Shown: positions 52,738-60,963 of the stretch, in pieces
Position numbering within the stretch: position 1 is the first letter of the stretch
Layout of the letters: each line of letters opens with the position of its first letter
DNA from: Caballeronia glathei
GTDB lineage: Bacteria; Pseudomonadota; Gammaproteobacteria; Burkholderiales; Burkholderiaceae
NCBI RefSeq assembly: GCF_000698595.1
Contig: NZ_JFHC01000038.1
Coordinates: forward strand, 1-64,000
DNA: 64,000 bases
Direction: 5' to 3'
Notes under the pieces: generated by a model
The model's database searches: none
Told to the model about the DNA's origin: nothing
Seen by the model: only the letters and a program-made list of their open reading frames with translations
Translations under genes and position numbers: made by a program

Positions 52738-52794
52738 GAAAACCCGCGCCGGACATGACGGCGCCGCATACCCTATAGAGCGAAGGAGGGCGTC

Positions 52795-53472
52795 ATCCAG
52801 CACGATCTGCATGGACGCGTCGCGTTTGAACTCGGCACGGCGATCCTGCGCGGCGACTTCGCGCCCGACTCGACGCTGCCTCGCGAAGCCGAATTGATCG
52901 AGCGCTTCGGCGTGAGCCGCACGGTGCTGCGCGAGGCGATGCGCACGCTGACATCGAAAGGGCTGATCGAATCGCGGCCGAAGGTCGGCACGCGCGTGCG
53001 TACGCGCAGCGCGTGGAATCTGCTCGACGTCGACGTGCTCGAATGGTATTCGCGCGTCGCGTCGCCGCTTCAGTTCGCGCTCAAGCTTCAGGAGATGCGC
53101 GAGATGATCGAGCCGTACGCCGCCGCGCTGGCCGCGGCGAATCACGACGAAGCCGCGCTTGCACCGCTCGCAGCGGCGCACCGGGCGATGGTCGAGGCGC
53201 GCAACGTCGACGAATGGGTGCGCGCCGACCTGCGGTTTCATCTGAGCGTGCTCGCCGCTTGCAGCAATGAGCTGCTGATTCCGCTCGGCACGCTGATCGA
53301 GCGCACGCTGGAGGCGCAGTTGCGGCTGAATGCGAAGCGTGCCGATGTGTTCAATGCAGCGCTTGCCGAGCACACGGCCGTGTTCGATGCGATCGTCGCG
53401 CGCGATCGCGACAGCGCCCGCCGCGCAATGGCGGGTCTTCTGGGCGTGACGCGCGAACGAATCGAAGGATGA
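52795..53472 (+). CDS. GntR-family (FadR subfamily) transcriptional regulator, DgoR-like; start codon unclear
   Basis: About 225 residues: a winged helix-turn-helix at the N terminus (TLPREAELIERFGVSRTVLREAMRTL) and an all-helical FCD ligand domain from about residue 80 with the metal-binding residues DLRFH and EHTAVFDAI. Divergent from dgoD, it should control galactonate use. The domain requires sequence starting at or before 52804, yet no in-frame ATG, GTG or TTG exists between the upstream stop (52756) and 52894. AAGGAGG sits 5 bases before ATC at 52795, so the start is drawn there. CTG at 52807 is another option, and TTG at 52894 would cut the DNA-binding domain. Confidence 0.85.
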   Translation: MQHDLHGRVAFELGTAILRGDFAPDSTLPREAELIERFGVSRTVLREAMRTLTSKGLIESRPKVGTRVRTRSAWNLLDVDVLEWYSRVASPLQFALKLQEMREMIEPYAAALAAANHDEAALAPLAAAHRAMVEARNVDEWVRADLRFHLSVLAACSNELLIPLGTLIERTLEAQLRLNAKRADVFNAALAEHTAVFDAIVARDRDSARRAMAGLLGVTRERIEG

Positions 53473-53515
53473 GCTACGGCGCATTCATGCGCATTCACGC
53501 GCATTCAAGGCTCGC

Positions 53516-54376
53516 TCATAGCGCGTTGAGCGGAATCTTCAGATAAGTGGTGCCGTTGACGGCCGCGTCAGGGAACTTGCCCGCGCGAATGTTCACCTGG
53601 ATCGCGGGCAGGATCAGCGTGGGCATGCCGAGCGTCGCATCGCGCGCCTCGCGCATTGCCACGAATTCGTCTTCCGATTTGCCCGCGCCCACGTGGATGT
53701 TGTAGAGGCGCTGCGCTTCGACGCTCGTTTCCCACTGCGGGTCGCGCGTGGCGGGCGGATAGTCGTGACAGACGAAAAGGCGCGTGTCGCCGGGAAGCGC
53801 GAGCAGGCGCTGGATCGACCGATACAGCGTGCGCGCGTCGCCGCCGGGGAAATCGCAGCGCGCCGTGCCGACGTCCGGCAAAAAGAGCGTATCGCCGACG
53901 AACACCGCATTGCCGATGCAATACGCCATGTCGGCGGGCGTGTGGCCCGGCACGTACATCGCCGACGCTTCCAGCGCGCCGATCCGGAATTGCTCGCCGT
54001 CGCGGAACAGGTGGTCGAACTGCGAGCCGTCGAGCTGGAACTCCGGCTCGAGGTCGAAGATCTTCTTGAACACACCCTGCACGGTACGGATCGATTCGCC
54101 GATCGCGATCCTGCCACCCAGTTCGCGCTTCAGGTAAGGCGCCGCCGACAGATGGTCGGCATGCGCATGCGTCTCGAGAATCCACTCGACGGATAGCCGC
54201 TGCTCGCGGATGAACGCGATCACGGCGCCGGCGGAACGTGTGGAAGTGCGCGCGGCGTTCGGATCGTAGTCGAGCACGGAGTCGACGATCGCGCAGGGCG
54301 CGCCGGGCTCGTCGTACGCGACGTAGGTCATCGTGCCGGTGTTGATGTCGAAGAAGGGCTGAACGATGGGGTGCAC
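53516..54376 (-). CDS. MBL-fold metallo-hydrolase (persulfide dioxygenase/glyoxalase II-like)
   Basis: The 286 residues have the metallo-beta-lactamase motif THAHADHLSAAPYLK (about residue 65), VPGHTPADM (metal His) and VGDTLFLPD (bridging Asp). The sequence style matches ETHE1/Blh-like sulfur dioxygenases, which oxidise glutathione persulfide; glyoxalase II activity is an alternative. The start is GTG at 54376 (VHPIVQPFFD), chosen because GGGAG lies 8 bases upstream. Longer in-frame sequence upstream is Arg/Ala-rich and unsupported. It is convergent with the FadR-type regulator. Confidence 0.88.
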   Translation of the reverse strand: MHPIVQPFFDINTGTMTYVAYDEPGAPCAIVDSVLDYDPNAARTSTRSAGAVIAFIREQRLSVEWILETHAHADHLSAAPYLKRELGGRIAIGESIRTVQGVFKKIFDLEPEFQLDGSQFDHLFRDGEQFRIGALEASAMYVPGHTPADMAYCIGNAVFVGDTLFLPDVGTARCDFPGGDARTLYRSIQRLLALPGDTRLFVCHDYPPATRDPQWETSVEAQRLYNIHVGAGKSEDEFVAMREARDATLGMPTLILPAIQVNIRAGKFPDAAVNGTTYLKIPLNAL

Positions 54377-54610
54377 GAGTGGTCTCCCGCGAAGCCGCTT
54401 CGGCTTCTCAGGTAACAGTATGCCTGCCGCCGCGGCGTTTGCGCAGGTACGCGGCGCGGCGCTTCGAGGCGTTCGCGGGCGGCGTCGGCGCGATCGCGAT
54501 AGAGTGCGAGCTTGCGCCGCCTTCGTTCGCAATCTGCCGGGGGCGCCTTCGAACTGGCCATGATGTCTTCATTTCAGCCGCCCTGCGCCTTGCAGGTCGC
54601 GAATTGCCGC

Positions 54611-55483
54611 ATGAGCGATCTTCCAGCCGTCCCCACCTTCGCCGCCGATCAGCTGTTCGGCCTGCCGCCGCCGCGCTTTCTCGCGATCGCCGACGGCACC
54701 CGCGTGCCGTATGCAAGTACCGGCGAAGGCGAGCCGGTCGTTTTCATCCACGGCTCGCTCTGCGACTTTCGCTACTGGAAGCCGCAGCTCGGGTCCCTGT
54801 CGGCGGGCTTCTGCTGCATCGCGCCGAGCCTTTCGCACTATTGGCCGGCGGTGTCGGCGAAGGCGTTCGGCTGGCGCGAGCATGTCGAAGAAATGGCGGC
54901 CTTCATCGGCGCGCTCGGGCTCGGGCCCGTGCATGTCGTCGGGCATTCGCGCGGCGGATGCATCGCGTTTCAGCTCGCGGTGCGCCATCCGGGGCAGGTG
55001 AAATCGCTGGTGCTCGCCGACCCGGGCGGACCCGTCGAGCGCGATGCCTCTCGCAAACGCGCGCCGCCCACGCTGCCCGCCCACGTGAACGCATTGCGCG
55101 CCCGCGCGGCCGAGCTGATCGAGCGGGGCGAGGTGGACGCCGGACTCGAGCTTTTCGTCGATTCGGTCAGCCGGCCGGGTTACTGGGCGCGAAGCCCGCG
55201 CGAGATACGCATGATGTCGACCGATAACGCGCAGACGCTCGCGCTGCAGGTTCGCGATCCGCTGCCCGCGTACGACGCGCAAAGCGCCGCGCGGGTGAGA
55301 TGCCCGACGCTTCTCATCGACGGCGAGAAAAGTCCCGGCATGTTCCGCGACGCGGCGACGGCGCTCGAACGGTGGATCGACGGCGCGCGCAGGATGACGA
55401 TCGAAGGCGCGTCGCATGGCATGAACGTGACGCATGCGGCGCGGTTCAACCGGGCGGTGGCGGCAGCCGTTGCGGCCGGCTGA
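54611..55483 (+). CDS. Alpha/beta-hydrolase fold protein
   Basis: The 290 residues have the oxyanion-region motif VVFIHGSLCDFRYW, the nucleophile elbow GHSRGG with its Ser at about residue 116, a likely acid Asp in LLIDGEKS, and the catalytic His in GASHGMNV. The substrate is not assignable: esterase, haloperoxidase-like and dehalogenase-like enzymes share this pattern. The ATG at 54611 (MSDLPAVPTF) is preferred; a longer N terminus is possible from 54512. It is divergent from the MBL-fold gene. Confidence 0.85.
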   Translation: MSDLPAVPTFAADQLFGLPPPRFLAIADGTRVPYASTGEGEPVVFIHGSLCDFRYWKPQLGSLSAGFCCIAPSLSHYWPAVSAKAFGWREHVEEMAAFIGALGLGPVHVVGHSRGGCIAFQLAVRHPGQVKSLVLADPGGPVERDASRKRAPPTLPAHVNALRARAAELIERGEVDAGLELFVDSVSRPGYWARSPREIRMMSTDNAQTLALQVRDPLPAYDAQSAARVRCPTLLIDGEKSPGMFRDAATALERWIDGARRMTIEGASHGMNVTHAARFNRAVAAAVAAG

Positions 55484-55604
55484 ATTTGCGTGGCATCGGC
55501 TTTCGAGACTCGCGCTTCGCTGCAACGGGCGCGGGCGTGTCATGCGGCAGCGCGGCGCGAATCTCTTCGTGGCCGCACGCGCCCCCGCACATGAATGACG
55601 ACGC

Positions 55605-56618
55605 CTAGCTCTCGTCCGGCGGGGAGGCGTCGCGCTCGGGCGCGTCGACACGCTTGGCCGGGCGTTCCTCTCCGTGCCACGTCACCGGCTGCTTCGCGCG
55701 TTCATCGACGCTCATGCGCAGCACATCCGGCCGTGCATAGTGCCCGACCGGGTCGAAGTCGAACTTCGCGCGCACGATGTCGTTCATGTCGAGATCGGCG
55801 ACGAGCACCGCTTCGCCATCGAAAGAGGGTGCCGCGAGAAATTCCCCCATCGGACTCACGATGCAACTGCCGCCCCGGCAGACCACTTCCGTCTCCGGCA
55901 TGTCCCGAAACGCCGGATAGTCGGCCGGATAGTCGCTGCGACGTGCGAACTGGTTGCAGGACAGCACGAAGCAGCGGCCTTCCAGCGCGATGTGCTGCAT
56001 GCTCGCGAGCCAGCCGTCGCGTGGATCGGCGGTCGGCGCGCAGTAGATCTCCACGCCCTTGCCGTACAGCGCCGTGCGATAGAGCGGCATGTAGTTTTCC
56101 CAGCAGATCGCGGTGCCGAGCCGGCCGAGCGGGGTCGGGACGACGGGGATCGTCGAGCCGTCGCCGAATCCCCACACGAGCCGCTCCGCGCCCGTCGGCA
56201 TCAGCTTGCGGTGCTTGCCGAGGAGCGCGCCGTCGGGCGAGAACATCAGCGCCGTGCAGTACAGCGTGCCGCCTTCGCGCTCGATCACGCCGATCACGAG
56301 ATGAAGCGCCGTCTCGCGGGCGATGTCGCCGAGCGTGTGCACGGCCGGCCCCGGCACGTCGATCGACGATGCCCAGTAGCGCCGGTACCACTCGCGCCCT
56401 TCCTTGCCGCGCGATCCTATGACCGTGAAAAAGTCCATGCCGCGCGGATACGCCGACACGAACGCCTCCGGAAAGAGCGCCAGTTGCGCACCGGACCCGG
56501 CCGCCTCGCGCGCGAAGCGGCGCACCTTCGCGAGCGTGCGTTCCAGATCGAACGCGACGGGCGCGGCCTGCACGACCGCGACGCGCACGCGCCCGGCGGG
56601 GTCTGTCGTCTGATTCAT
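55605..56618 (-). CDS. Nitrilase-family carbon-nitrogen hydrolase
   Basis: The 337 residues start with VRVAVVQAAPVAFDLERTL. The catalytic triad is visible: E51 (FPEAF), K138 (KHRKLMPT) and C172 (ICWENYMPL). The CWENYMP form is that of true nitrilases (aliphatic or arylacetonitrile type) rather than amidases. The product would be a carboxylate plus ammonia. It lies 17 bases downstream of an MHS-family transporter, so the pair likely imports and hydrolyses one compound under the divergent TrmB-like regulator. The substrate is unknown. Confidence 0.9.
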   Translation of the reverse strand: MNQTTDPAGRVRVAVVQAAPVAFDLERTLAKVRRFAREAAGSGAQLALFPEAFVSAYPRGMDFFTVIGSRGKEGREWYRRYWASSIDVPGPAVHTLGDIARETALHLVIGVIEREGGTLYCTALMFSPDGALLGKHRKLMPTGAERLVWGFGDGSTIPVVPTPLGRLGTAICWENYMPLYRTALYGKGVEIYCAPTADPRDGWLASMQHIALEGRCFVLSCNQFARRSDYPADYPAFRDMPETEVVCRGGSCIVSPMGEFLAAPSFDGEAVLVADLDMNDIVRAKFDFDPVGHYARPDVLRMSVDERAKQPVTWHGEERPAKRVDAPERDASPPDES

Positions 56619-56635
56619 GGGTTTCTCCTCGAAAG

Positions 56636-58255
56636 TCATGCGTCGTTGATGTCGCAGCCGTTCGTCTCGCGCACGAAGATCAGTCCGACCACGAAGCCGG
56701 CGGCCGCGATCACGACCGGATACCACAGCCCGAAATACATGTCGCCCGTGGCGGTGACGAGGCTGAACGAGATGGTCGGCAGCAACCCGCCGATCCAGCC
56801 GACCCCCACGTGGTACGGCACCGACAGCGCGGTGTAGCGGATGCGCGTCGGGAACATCTCGACGAGCGCGGCCGCGAGCGGGCTGTAGACCATCGTCACG
56901 AGGCCGATCAGCAGCGTGAGCAGCAGGAACGCCACGGGATAGTCGATCCGCGCGGGGTCAGCGTGCGCCGGGTAGCGGGCGGCGTCGAGCGCGGCCTTCA
57001 TGCGCGCAGCGTCGAAACCTTCGATACGCGTCGCGCCGATCGTTACCGACGCCGGTTCGCCCGCGGCAAGCGGCACATTCGTGTACGACACGCCCGCCTT
57101 CGCGAGGAGCGCCTTCGCCCTGTCGCAATCGCTCACGTTCTTGCGCTGGCCGAGCGGGTCGAACTGGAGGCTGCAGGTGCCGGGATCGGCGGCCACGGTG
57201 ACAGGGTACGCCCGCGCCGCGGTTTCGATGCCGGGGTTGATCGCATGCGTGAGGCCCTTGAAGAGCGGGATGATCGAAAGCGCGGCGACGAGCATGCCCG
57301 CCAGCATCACGGGCTTGCGTCCGATCCGGTCGGACAGCGCGCCGAACACGATGAAGAGCGGGCTGCCGGCGAGGAGCGCCGCCCCGAGCAGGAGGTTGGC
57401 CGTCGTCGGGTCGACGCGCAGCGACTGAGTCATGAAATAGAGCACGTAGAACTGGCCGGTGTACCACACGACCGTCATGCCGGCGATCATGCCGAAGAGC
57501 GCGACGAGCAGCTTCGCGAGGTTGCGGCGCTCGCAGAACACCTCGCGCAGCGGCGCCTTCGACAGCCTGCCTTCGGCCTTCATGCGGGCGAACGCGGGCG
57601 ATTCGTGCATCGACAGGCGGATCCACATCGATACCGCCAGCATGCCGATCGACACCCAGAACGGGATGCGCCATCCCCAGGTTTCGAATGCGTCGCCGGT
57701 GAGCACGCGGCTGCCGAGGATCACGCCGAGCGAGAGCAGGAGGCCGATGGTGGCCGTGGTCTGGATCCAGCTCGTGTAGTAGCCGCGCCGCGACGCCGGC
57801 GCGTGCTCCGCGACGTACACCGCCGCGCCGCCGTACTCGCCGCCGAGCGCGAGGCCTTGCAGCAGGCGCGCGGTGACGAGCAGGATCGGCGCGGCGATGC
57901 CGATCGACGCATAGTTCGGCAGCACGCCGACTGCGAGCGTCGAGAGGCCCATGAGCAGCATCGTCGCGAGGAACGTGTGCTTGCGGCCGATCATGTCGCC
58001 GAGGCGGCCGAAGAACACGGCGCCGAACGGCCGCACGATGAAGCCCGCGGCGAAGGCGAGCAGAGCGAGCACGAACCCCGTGGTTTCGTCGACGCCCGCG
58101 AAGAACTGGCGCGAAATGGTGACCGCGAGCGAGCCGTACAGATAGAAGTCGTACCACTCGAAAATCGTGCCGAGCGACGACGCCAGAATGACCTTGCGGT
58201 CGTCGGCGGAGATGCTTTCGCGCGCCGGCGTGGCGGATGAGGTGTGCAGGTCCAT
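56636..58255 (-). CDS. MFS transporter, metabolite:H+ symporter (MHS) family
   Basis: Proton-linked uptake of an organic acid or related metabolite. The 539 residues show the MHS signature in GTIFEWYDFYLYGSLA and RPFGAVFFGRLGDMIGRKHTF, with 12 transmembrane segments. It is longer than most members because an insert of about 100 residues (roughly 335-430, holding two cysteines in DPGTCSLQFD and SDCDRAK) lies in one external loop. The start ATG at 58255 has AGGAG upstream. It is first in a unit with the nitrilase gene. Confidence 0.9.
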   Translation of the reverse strand: MDLHTSSATPARESISADDRKVILASSLGTIFEWYDFYLYGSLAVTISRQFFAGVDETTGFVLALLAFAAGFIVRPFGAVFFGRLGDMIGRKHTFLATMLLMGLSTLAVGVLPNYASIGIAAPILLVTARLLQGLALGGEYGGAAVYVAEHAPASRRGYYTSWIQTTATIGLLLSLGVILGSRVLTGDAFETWGWRIPFWVSIGMLAVSMWIRLSMHESPAFARMKAEGRLSKAPLREVFCERRNLAKLLVALFGMIAGMTVVWYTGQFYVLYFMTQSLRVDPTTANLLLGAALLAGSPLFIVFGALSDRIGRKPVMLAGMLVAALSIIPLFKGLTHAINPGIETAARAYPVTVAADPGTCSLQFDPLGQRKNVSDCDRAKALLAKAGVSYTNVPLAAGEPASVTIGATRIEGFDAARMKAALDAARYPAHADPARIDYPVAFLLLTLLIGLVTMVYSPLAAALVEMFPTRIRYTALSVPYHVGVGWIGGLLPTISFSLVTATGDMYFGLWYPVVIAAAGFVVGLIFVRETNGCDINDA

Positions 58256-58432
58256 GCGGACGGTCTCCTTGATTATGCGCAGCATCGCCGGAGAGACCCG
58301 GCGGTGACGGCATCATTAGGAGCGCCCGCGAGCGCGTCAACGACAAACGGTCCGATGTCAAAAATTGCGTCTAACTTGCTGATATTTAAATGGTTTTTCG
58401 TATTATGGGGCCGTACAAAACAGCAGAAAAAA

Positions 58433-59197
58433 ATGATGGCTTCGCTAAACCAGACGCTGGAACACGCGCTCGGGCAGGTCGGTATCGATGGCAACCGGGC
58501 GCGCTTTTATCTCGCCGCGCTCGAACTCGGCGAGGCGACGATCGCCGCGGTTTCGCATCACGCGGGCATCGGCCGCACGAACGCTTATGAAGTGCTCGAG
58601 CGCCTGATCGCCGACGGGTTGATCTCGCGCATTCAGCGCGGCGCGAAGGTGTTCGTGCAGGCGCAGGATCCGTTCGTGATCCTGAGACGGATCGAGGAGC
58701 AGCGGCGGCTCGCGGCCGAACTGCTGCCGCAGTTGCGCTCGCTGCATAACCGGGCGGGCAGCAAGCCCCGGGTGCGCTATTTCGAGGGCGCGGAGGGCAT
58801 CAAGGAGGTGCTGCGCGACACGCTCTCGTGCAGGAGCGGCGAGCTGCGCGGCATTCTCGCGATGGCCGAGCTGCTGGAGACGCCGGGCGTCGATGTGATG
58901 AACAAGCACATCCGCGCGCGGATCCGGGCGGGGCTCGATTTGCGCGTGATCCGTTCGGCAAGCCGGGAAACCGATCGAATCTGGCCGGCGTCGCGCTCGG
59001 AGCGGCGCGAACTGCGCTATGCGCCCGCCGGGCTGGATCTGGGCATGACGTCGTATATCTATGACGACAAGGTGGCGTTCATCTCGTCGCGTCGCGAGCA
59101 TTTCGCGCTCTGTGTGCAGAGCGAGGAGTTCGCCGCGTTTCAGACGGCGATGTTCGAGGGGCTCTGGATGGGGTCGTCGGAGGGGGAGGGGCGATGA
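58433..59197 (+). CDS. TrmB-like winged-helix transcriptional regulator
   Basis: About 254 residues: a helix-turn-helix at about 15-80 (LGEATIAAVSHHAGIGRTNAYEVLERL) followed by a coiled linker (VILRRIEEQRRLAAELLPQLRSL) and a ligand domain resembling the PLD-like fold of bacterial TrmB-type proteins. It is divergent from the MHS transporter and nitrilase genes, which it most likely controls. Two adjacent ATG codons (58433, 58436) can serve as starts; the upstream site is weak. A terminator follows the stop by 40 bases. Confidence 0.82.
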   Translation: MMASLNQTLEHALGQVGIDGNRARFYLAALELGEATIAAVSHHAGIGRTNAYEVLERLIADGLISRIQRGAKVFVQAQDPFVILRRIEEQRRLAAELLPQLRSLHNRAGSKPRVRYFEGAEGIKEVLRDTLSCRSGELRGILAMAELLETPGVDVMNKHIRARIRAGLDLRVIRSASRETDRIWPASRSERRELRYAPAGLDLGMTSYIYDDKVAFISSRREHFALCVQSEEFAAFQTAMFEGLWMGSSEGEGR

Positions 59198-59236
59198 GGT
59201 GGAGGCGCTTCGTTTGCTTGGCGCTTGCGCAAAGGG

Positions 59237-59271
59237 AAAAGCCGCTGACCCTTGCAGGACAGCGGCTTTTT
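59237..59271. terminator. Intrinsic terminator after the TrmB-like gene
   Basis: The stem AAAAGCCGCTG/CAGCGGCTTTT has a 12-base loop and a T run on the plus strand. The stem also has A residues on its left side and so could act in both directions. Confidence 0.85.
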
Positions 59272-59290
59272 CTTGATGGTGGCGGCGAGT
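59261..59290. repeat. Terminator-plus-tRNA-tail-like sequence, left copy
   Basis: The 30 bases starting AGCGGCTTTTTCTTGATG match 63631-63660 with three mismatches, without gaps. Read on the minus strand, the part beyond the terminator ends in GCCACCA, as a tRNA 3' end does, but no complete tRNA is present. Confidence 0.5.
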
Positions 59291-59815
59291 CGGAGGGCTG
59301 ACAGGTGTCACGGTTTTTCCGTGCCGCTGGGCGTATCACGCTCACCACCACACGGAAGTCCGCGCTTTCGCCAAACGGTCCTGCTACCTGGATGAGTCCA
59401 GGCAATACTTGAGCAGGCTAATCACGCGATCTTAGACATCGATGCGTTTATTCTTCGCATGTTCTGCGGCGCTTGTTTGTTGGGTCGTCGACATAGACGC
59501 GTCTACACTAAAGACATCTTTAGTGAATGCACCTTAAATTCTTCACCGCTGATTCTAGGTGCCCCAGCGACCAAACTCCCTATCTGTTCTGGCCTCGTTG
59601 TCGACCCGTTGGACGAGCCGCTCCACACTTTTCCCGCTTGAGCGCTGGCCGACGGCCGCTTCAACAAAAGTTGCGGCTGACAAGCGTCATGGAGCGGAGT
59701 AGATGTGCGGGTCCTCCGAAACCATCAACGCGCTGGTTTTCCCTACTGTTGACAGGTTGTATCAGAACCTGGGTGCGGTTAGTCTGATCGCTCACCGGTC
59801 CAATTTGGAGACTTC
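59291..59815. other. Long regulatory stretch with two adjacent perfect palindromes
   Basis: No gene is supported in this stretch. At 59495-59506 lies TAGACGCGTCTA, a perfect 12-base palindrome. Directly next to it, 59507-59526, is CACTAAAGACATCTTTAGTG, a perfect 9-base inverted repeat with a 2-base centre. They sit about 290 bases upstream of the binding-protein gene and look like adjacent operator sites. Base composition is visibly richer in A and T than in the preceding 59 kb. Confidence 0.55.
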
Positions 59816-60937
59816 ATGCGCCGCCTCGCTATAACAATGGCTGTCTTAACAGCCGCCGGCTTCATCGCATCCGCTAACGCTCAAACGGTCATCACAATCG
59901 GTCACTCGGCTCCGCTCACGGGCCCGCAAGCACCGAACGGCAAAGACAACGAGAACGGCGCGCGCCTCGCCATCGATGAACTGAACAAGAGCGGTGTCAC
60001 GGTCGCTGGCCAGAAGGTGACGTTCAAACTGGACTCCGAAGACGACCAGGCGGACCCGAAAATCGGAGTTCAAGTCGCGCAGAAGCTCGTCGACAGCGGC
60101 ATTATTGCTGTCATGGGCCCTTATAACTCTGGTGTGGCCATCCCGGCGTCGCGCGTCTATAACGCCGGCGGTGTATCGATTCTGCCGGTTGCCTCCAACC
60201 CCGCGCTGACCAAGCAAGGCTTCAAGACCATCTTCCGTATCGGCGCGAGCGACGAGCAGCTGGGCGGCACGATGGGCCAGTTTGCTGCCAAGACGCTGAA
60301 GGCGAAGACCGCCGCGGTCATCGATGACCGCACCGCATACGGGCAAGGCGTGGCCGAACAATTTATGAAGGAAGCGAAGGCGAACGGAATCGAAATCGTC
60401 GATCAGCAGTTCACGAACTCGTCGGCGACTGACTTCCTCGGCATTCTGACCAGCATCAAGGCCAAGAACCCGGATGTCATCTTCTTTGGCGGCTACGCTT
60501 CGCAAGGCGCGCCGATGGCCAAGCAGATGAAAGCGCGCGGGCTGCGAGCCAAACTGCTCGGCGGCGACGGCATTTGCTCAGCCGACATGGGCAAGGTCGC
60601 GGGTGATGCGGCGTCCATCGTGTACTGCGCTCAGGGTGGCGTTTCGCTGGACAAGACCCCAGCCGGCCGCGAATTCCTGCAGAAGTACAAGGCGGCGTAC
60701 AACACGGACACGCAGGTGTACGCGGTCAGCTACTACGACGGCGTAAAACTGCTGGCCGACGCGATGGTCAAAGCCGGAACCACGACCGACAAGGCGAAGC
60801 TCGCGGCTCAACTGGCCAAGACCGACTATAAGGGCGTTGCAGGCACGTACTCCTTCGATGCGAACGGCGATCTGAAAGGCGCACCGACCACCGTCTACAT
60901 CATCAAGAACGGCCTGCCGGTGCCGTACGGTCAGTAA
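59816..60937 (+). CDS. Branched-chain amino-acid-type ABC transporter substrate-binding protein
   Basis: Periplasmic binding protein of the Leu/Ile/Val (LivK) group. The 373 residues have a signal peptide ending ASANAQ and the family start TIGHSAPLTGPQAPNGKDNENGARLAIDELN. PYNSGVAIPASRVYN and YAVSYYDGVKLLADAM follow. No permease or ATPase gene is nearby, so it is an orphan here and must share components coded elsewhere. The next gene encodes a hydroxyproline dehydratase-like enzyme, which hints at an imino-acid or hydroxyproline ligand. GGAG precedes the start. Codon use is less GC-rich than in the rest of the window. Confidence 0.9.
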   Translation: MRRLAITMAVLTAAGFIASANAQTVITIGHSAPLTGPQAPNGKDNENGARLAIDELNKSGVTVAGQKVTFKLDSEDDQADPKIGVQVAQKLVDSGIIAVMGPYNSGVAIPASRVYNAGGVSILPVASNPALTKQGFKTIFRIGASDEQLGGTMGQFAAKTLKAKTAAVIDDRTAYGQGVAEQFMKEAKANGIEIVDQQFTNSSATDFLGILTSIKAKNPDVIFFGGYASQGAPMAKQMKARGLRAKLLGGDGICSADMGKVAGDAASIVYCAQGGVSLDKTPAGREFLQKYKAAYNTDTQVYAVSYYDGVKLLADAMVKAGTTTDKAKLAAQLAKTDYKGVAGTYSFDANGDLKGAPTTVYIIKNGLPVPYGQ

Positions 60938-60963
60938 CGTCACCCGCTAACGACGAAGCACCC

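Noticed and set aside
59527..59787. 86-residue plus-strand frame upstream of the binding-protein gene
   Set aside because: No ribosome binding site or motif. It overlaps the probable regulatory region with the two palindromes.
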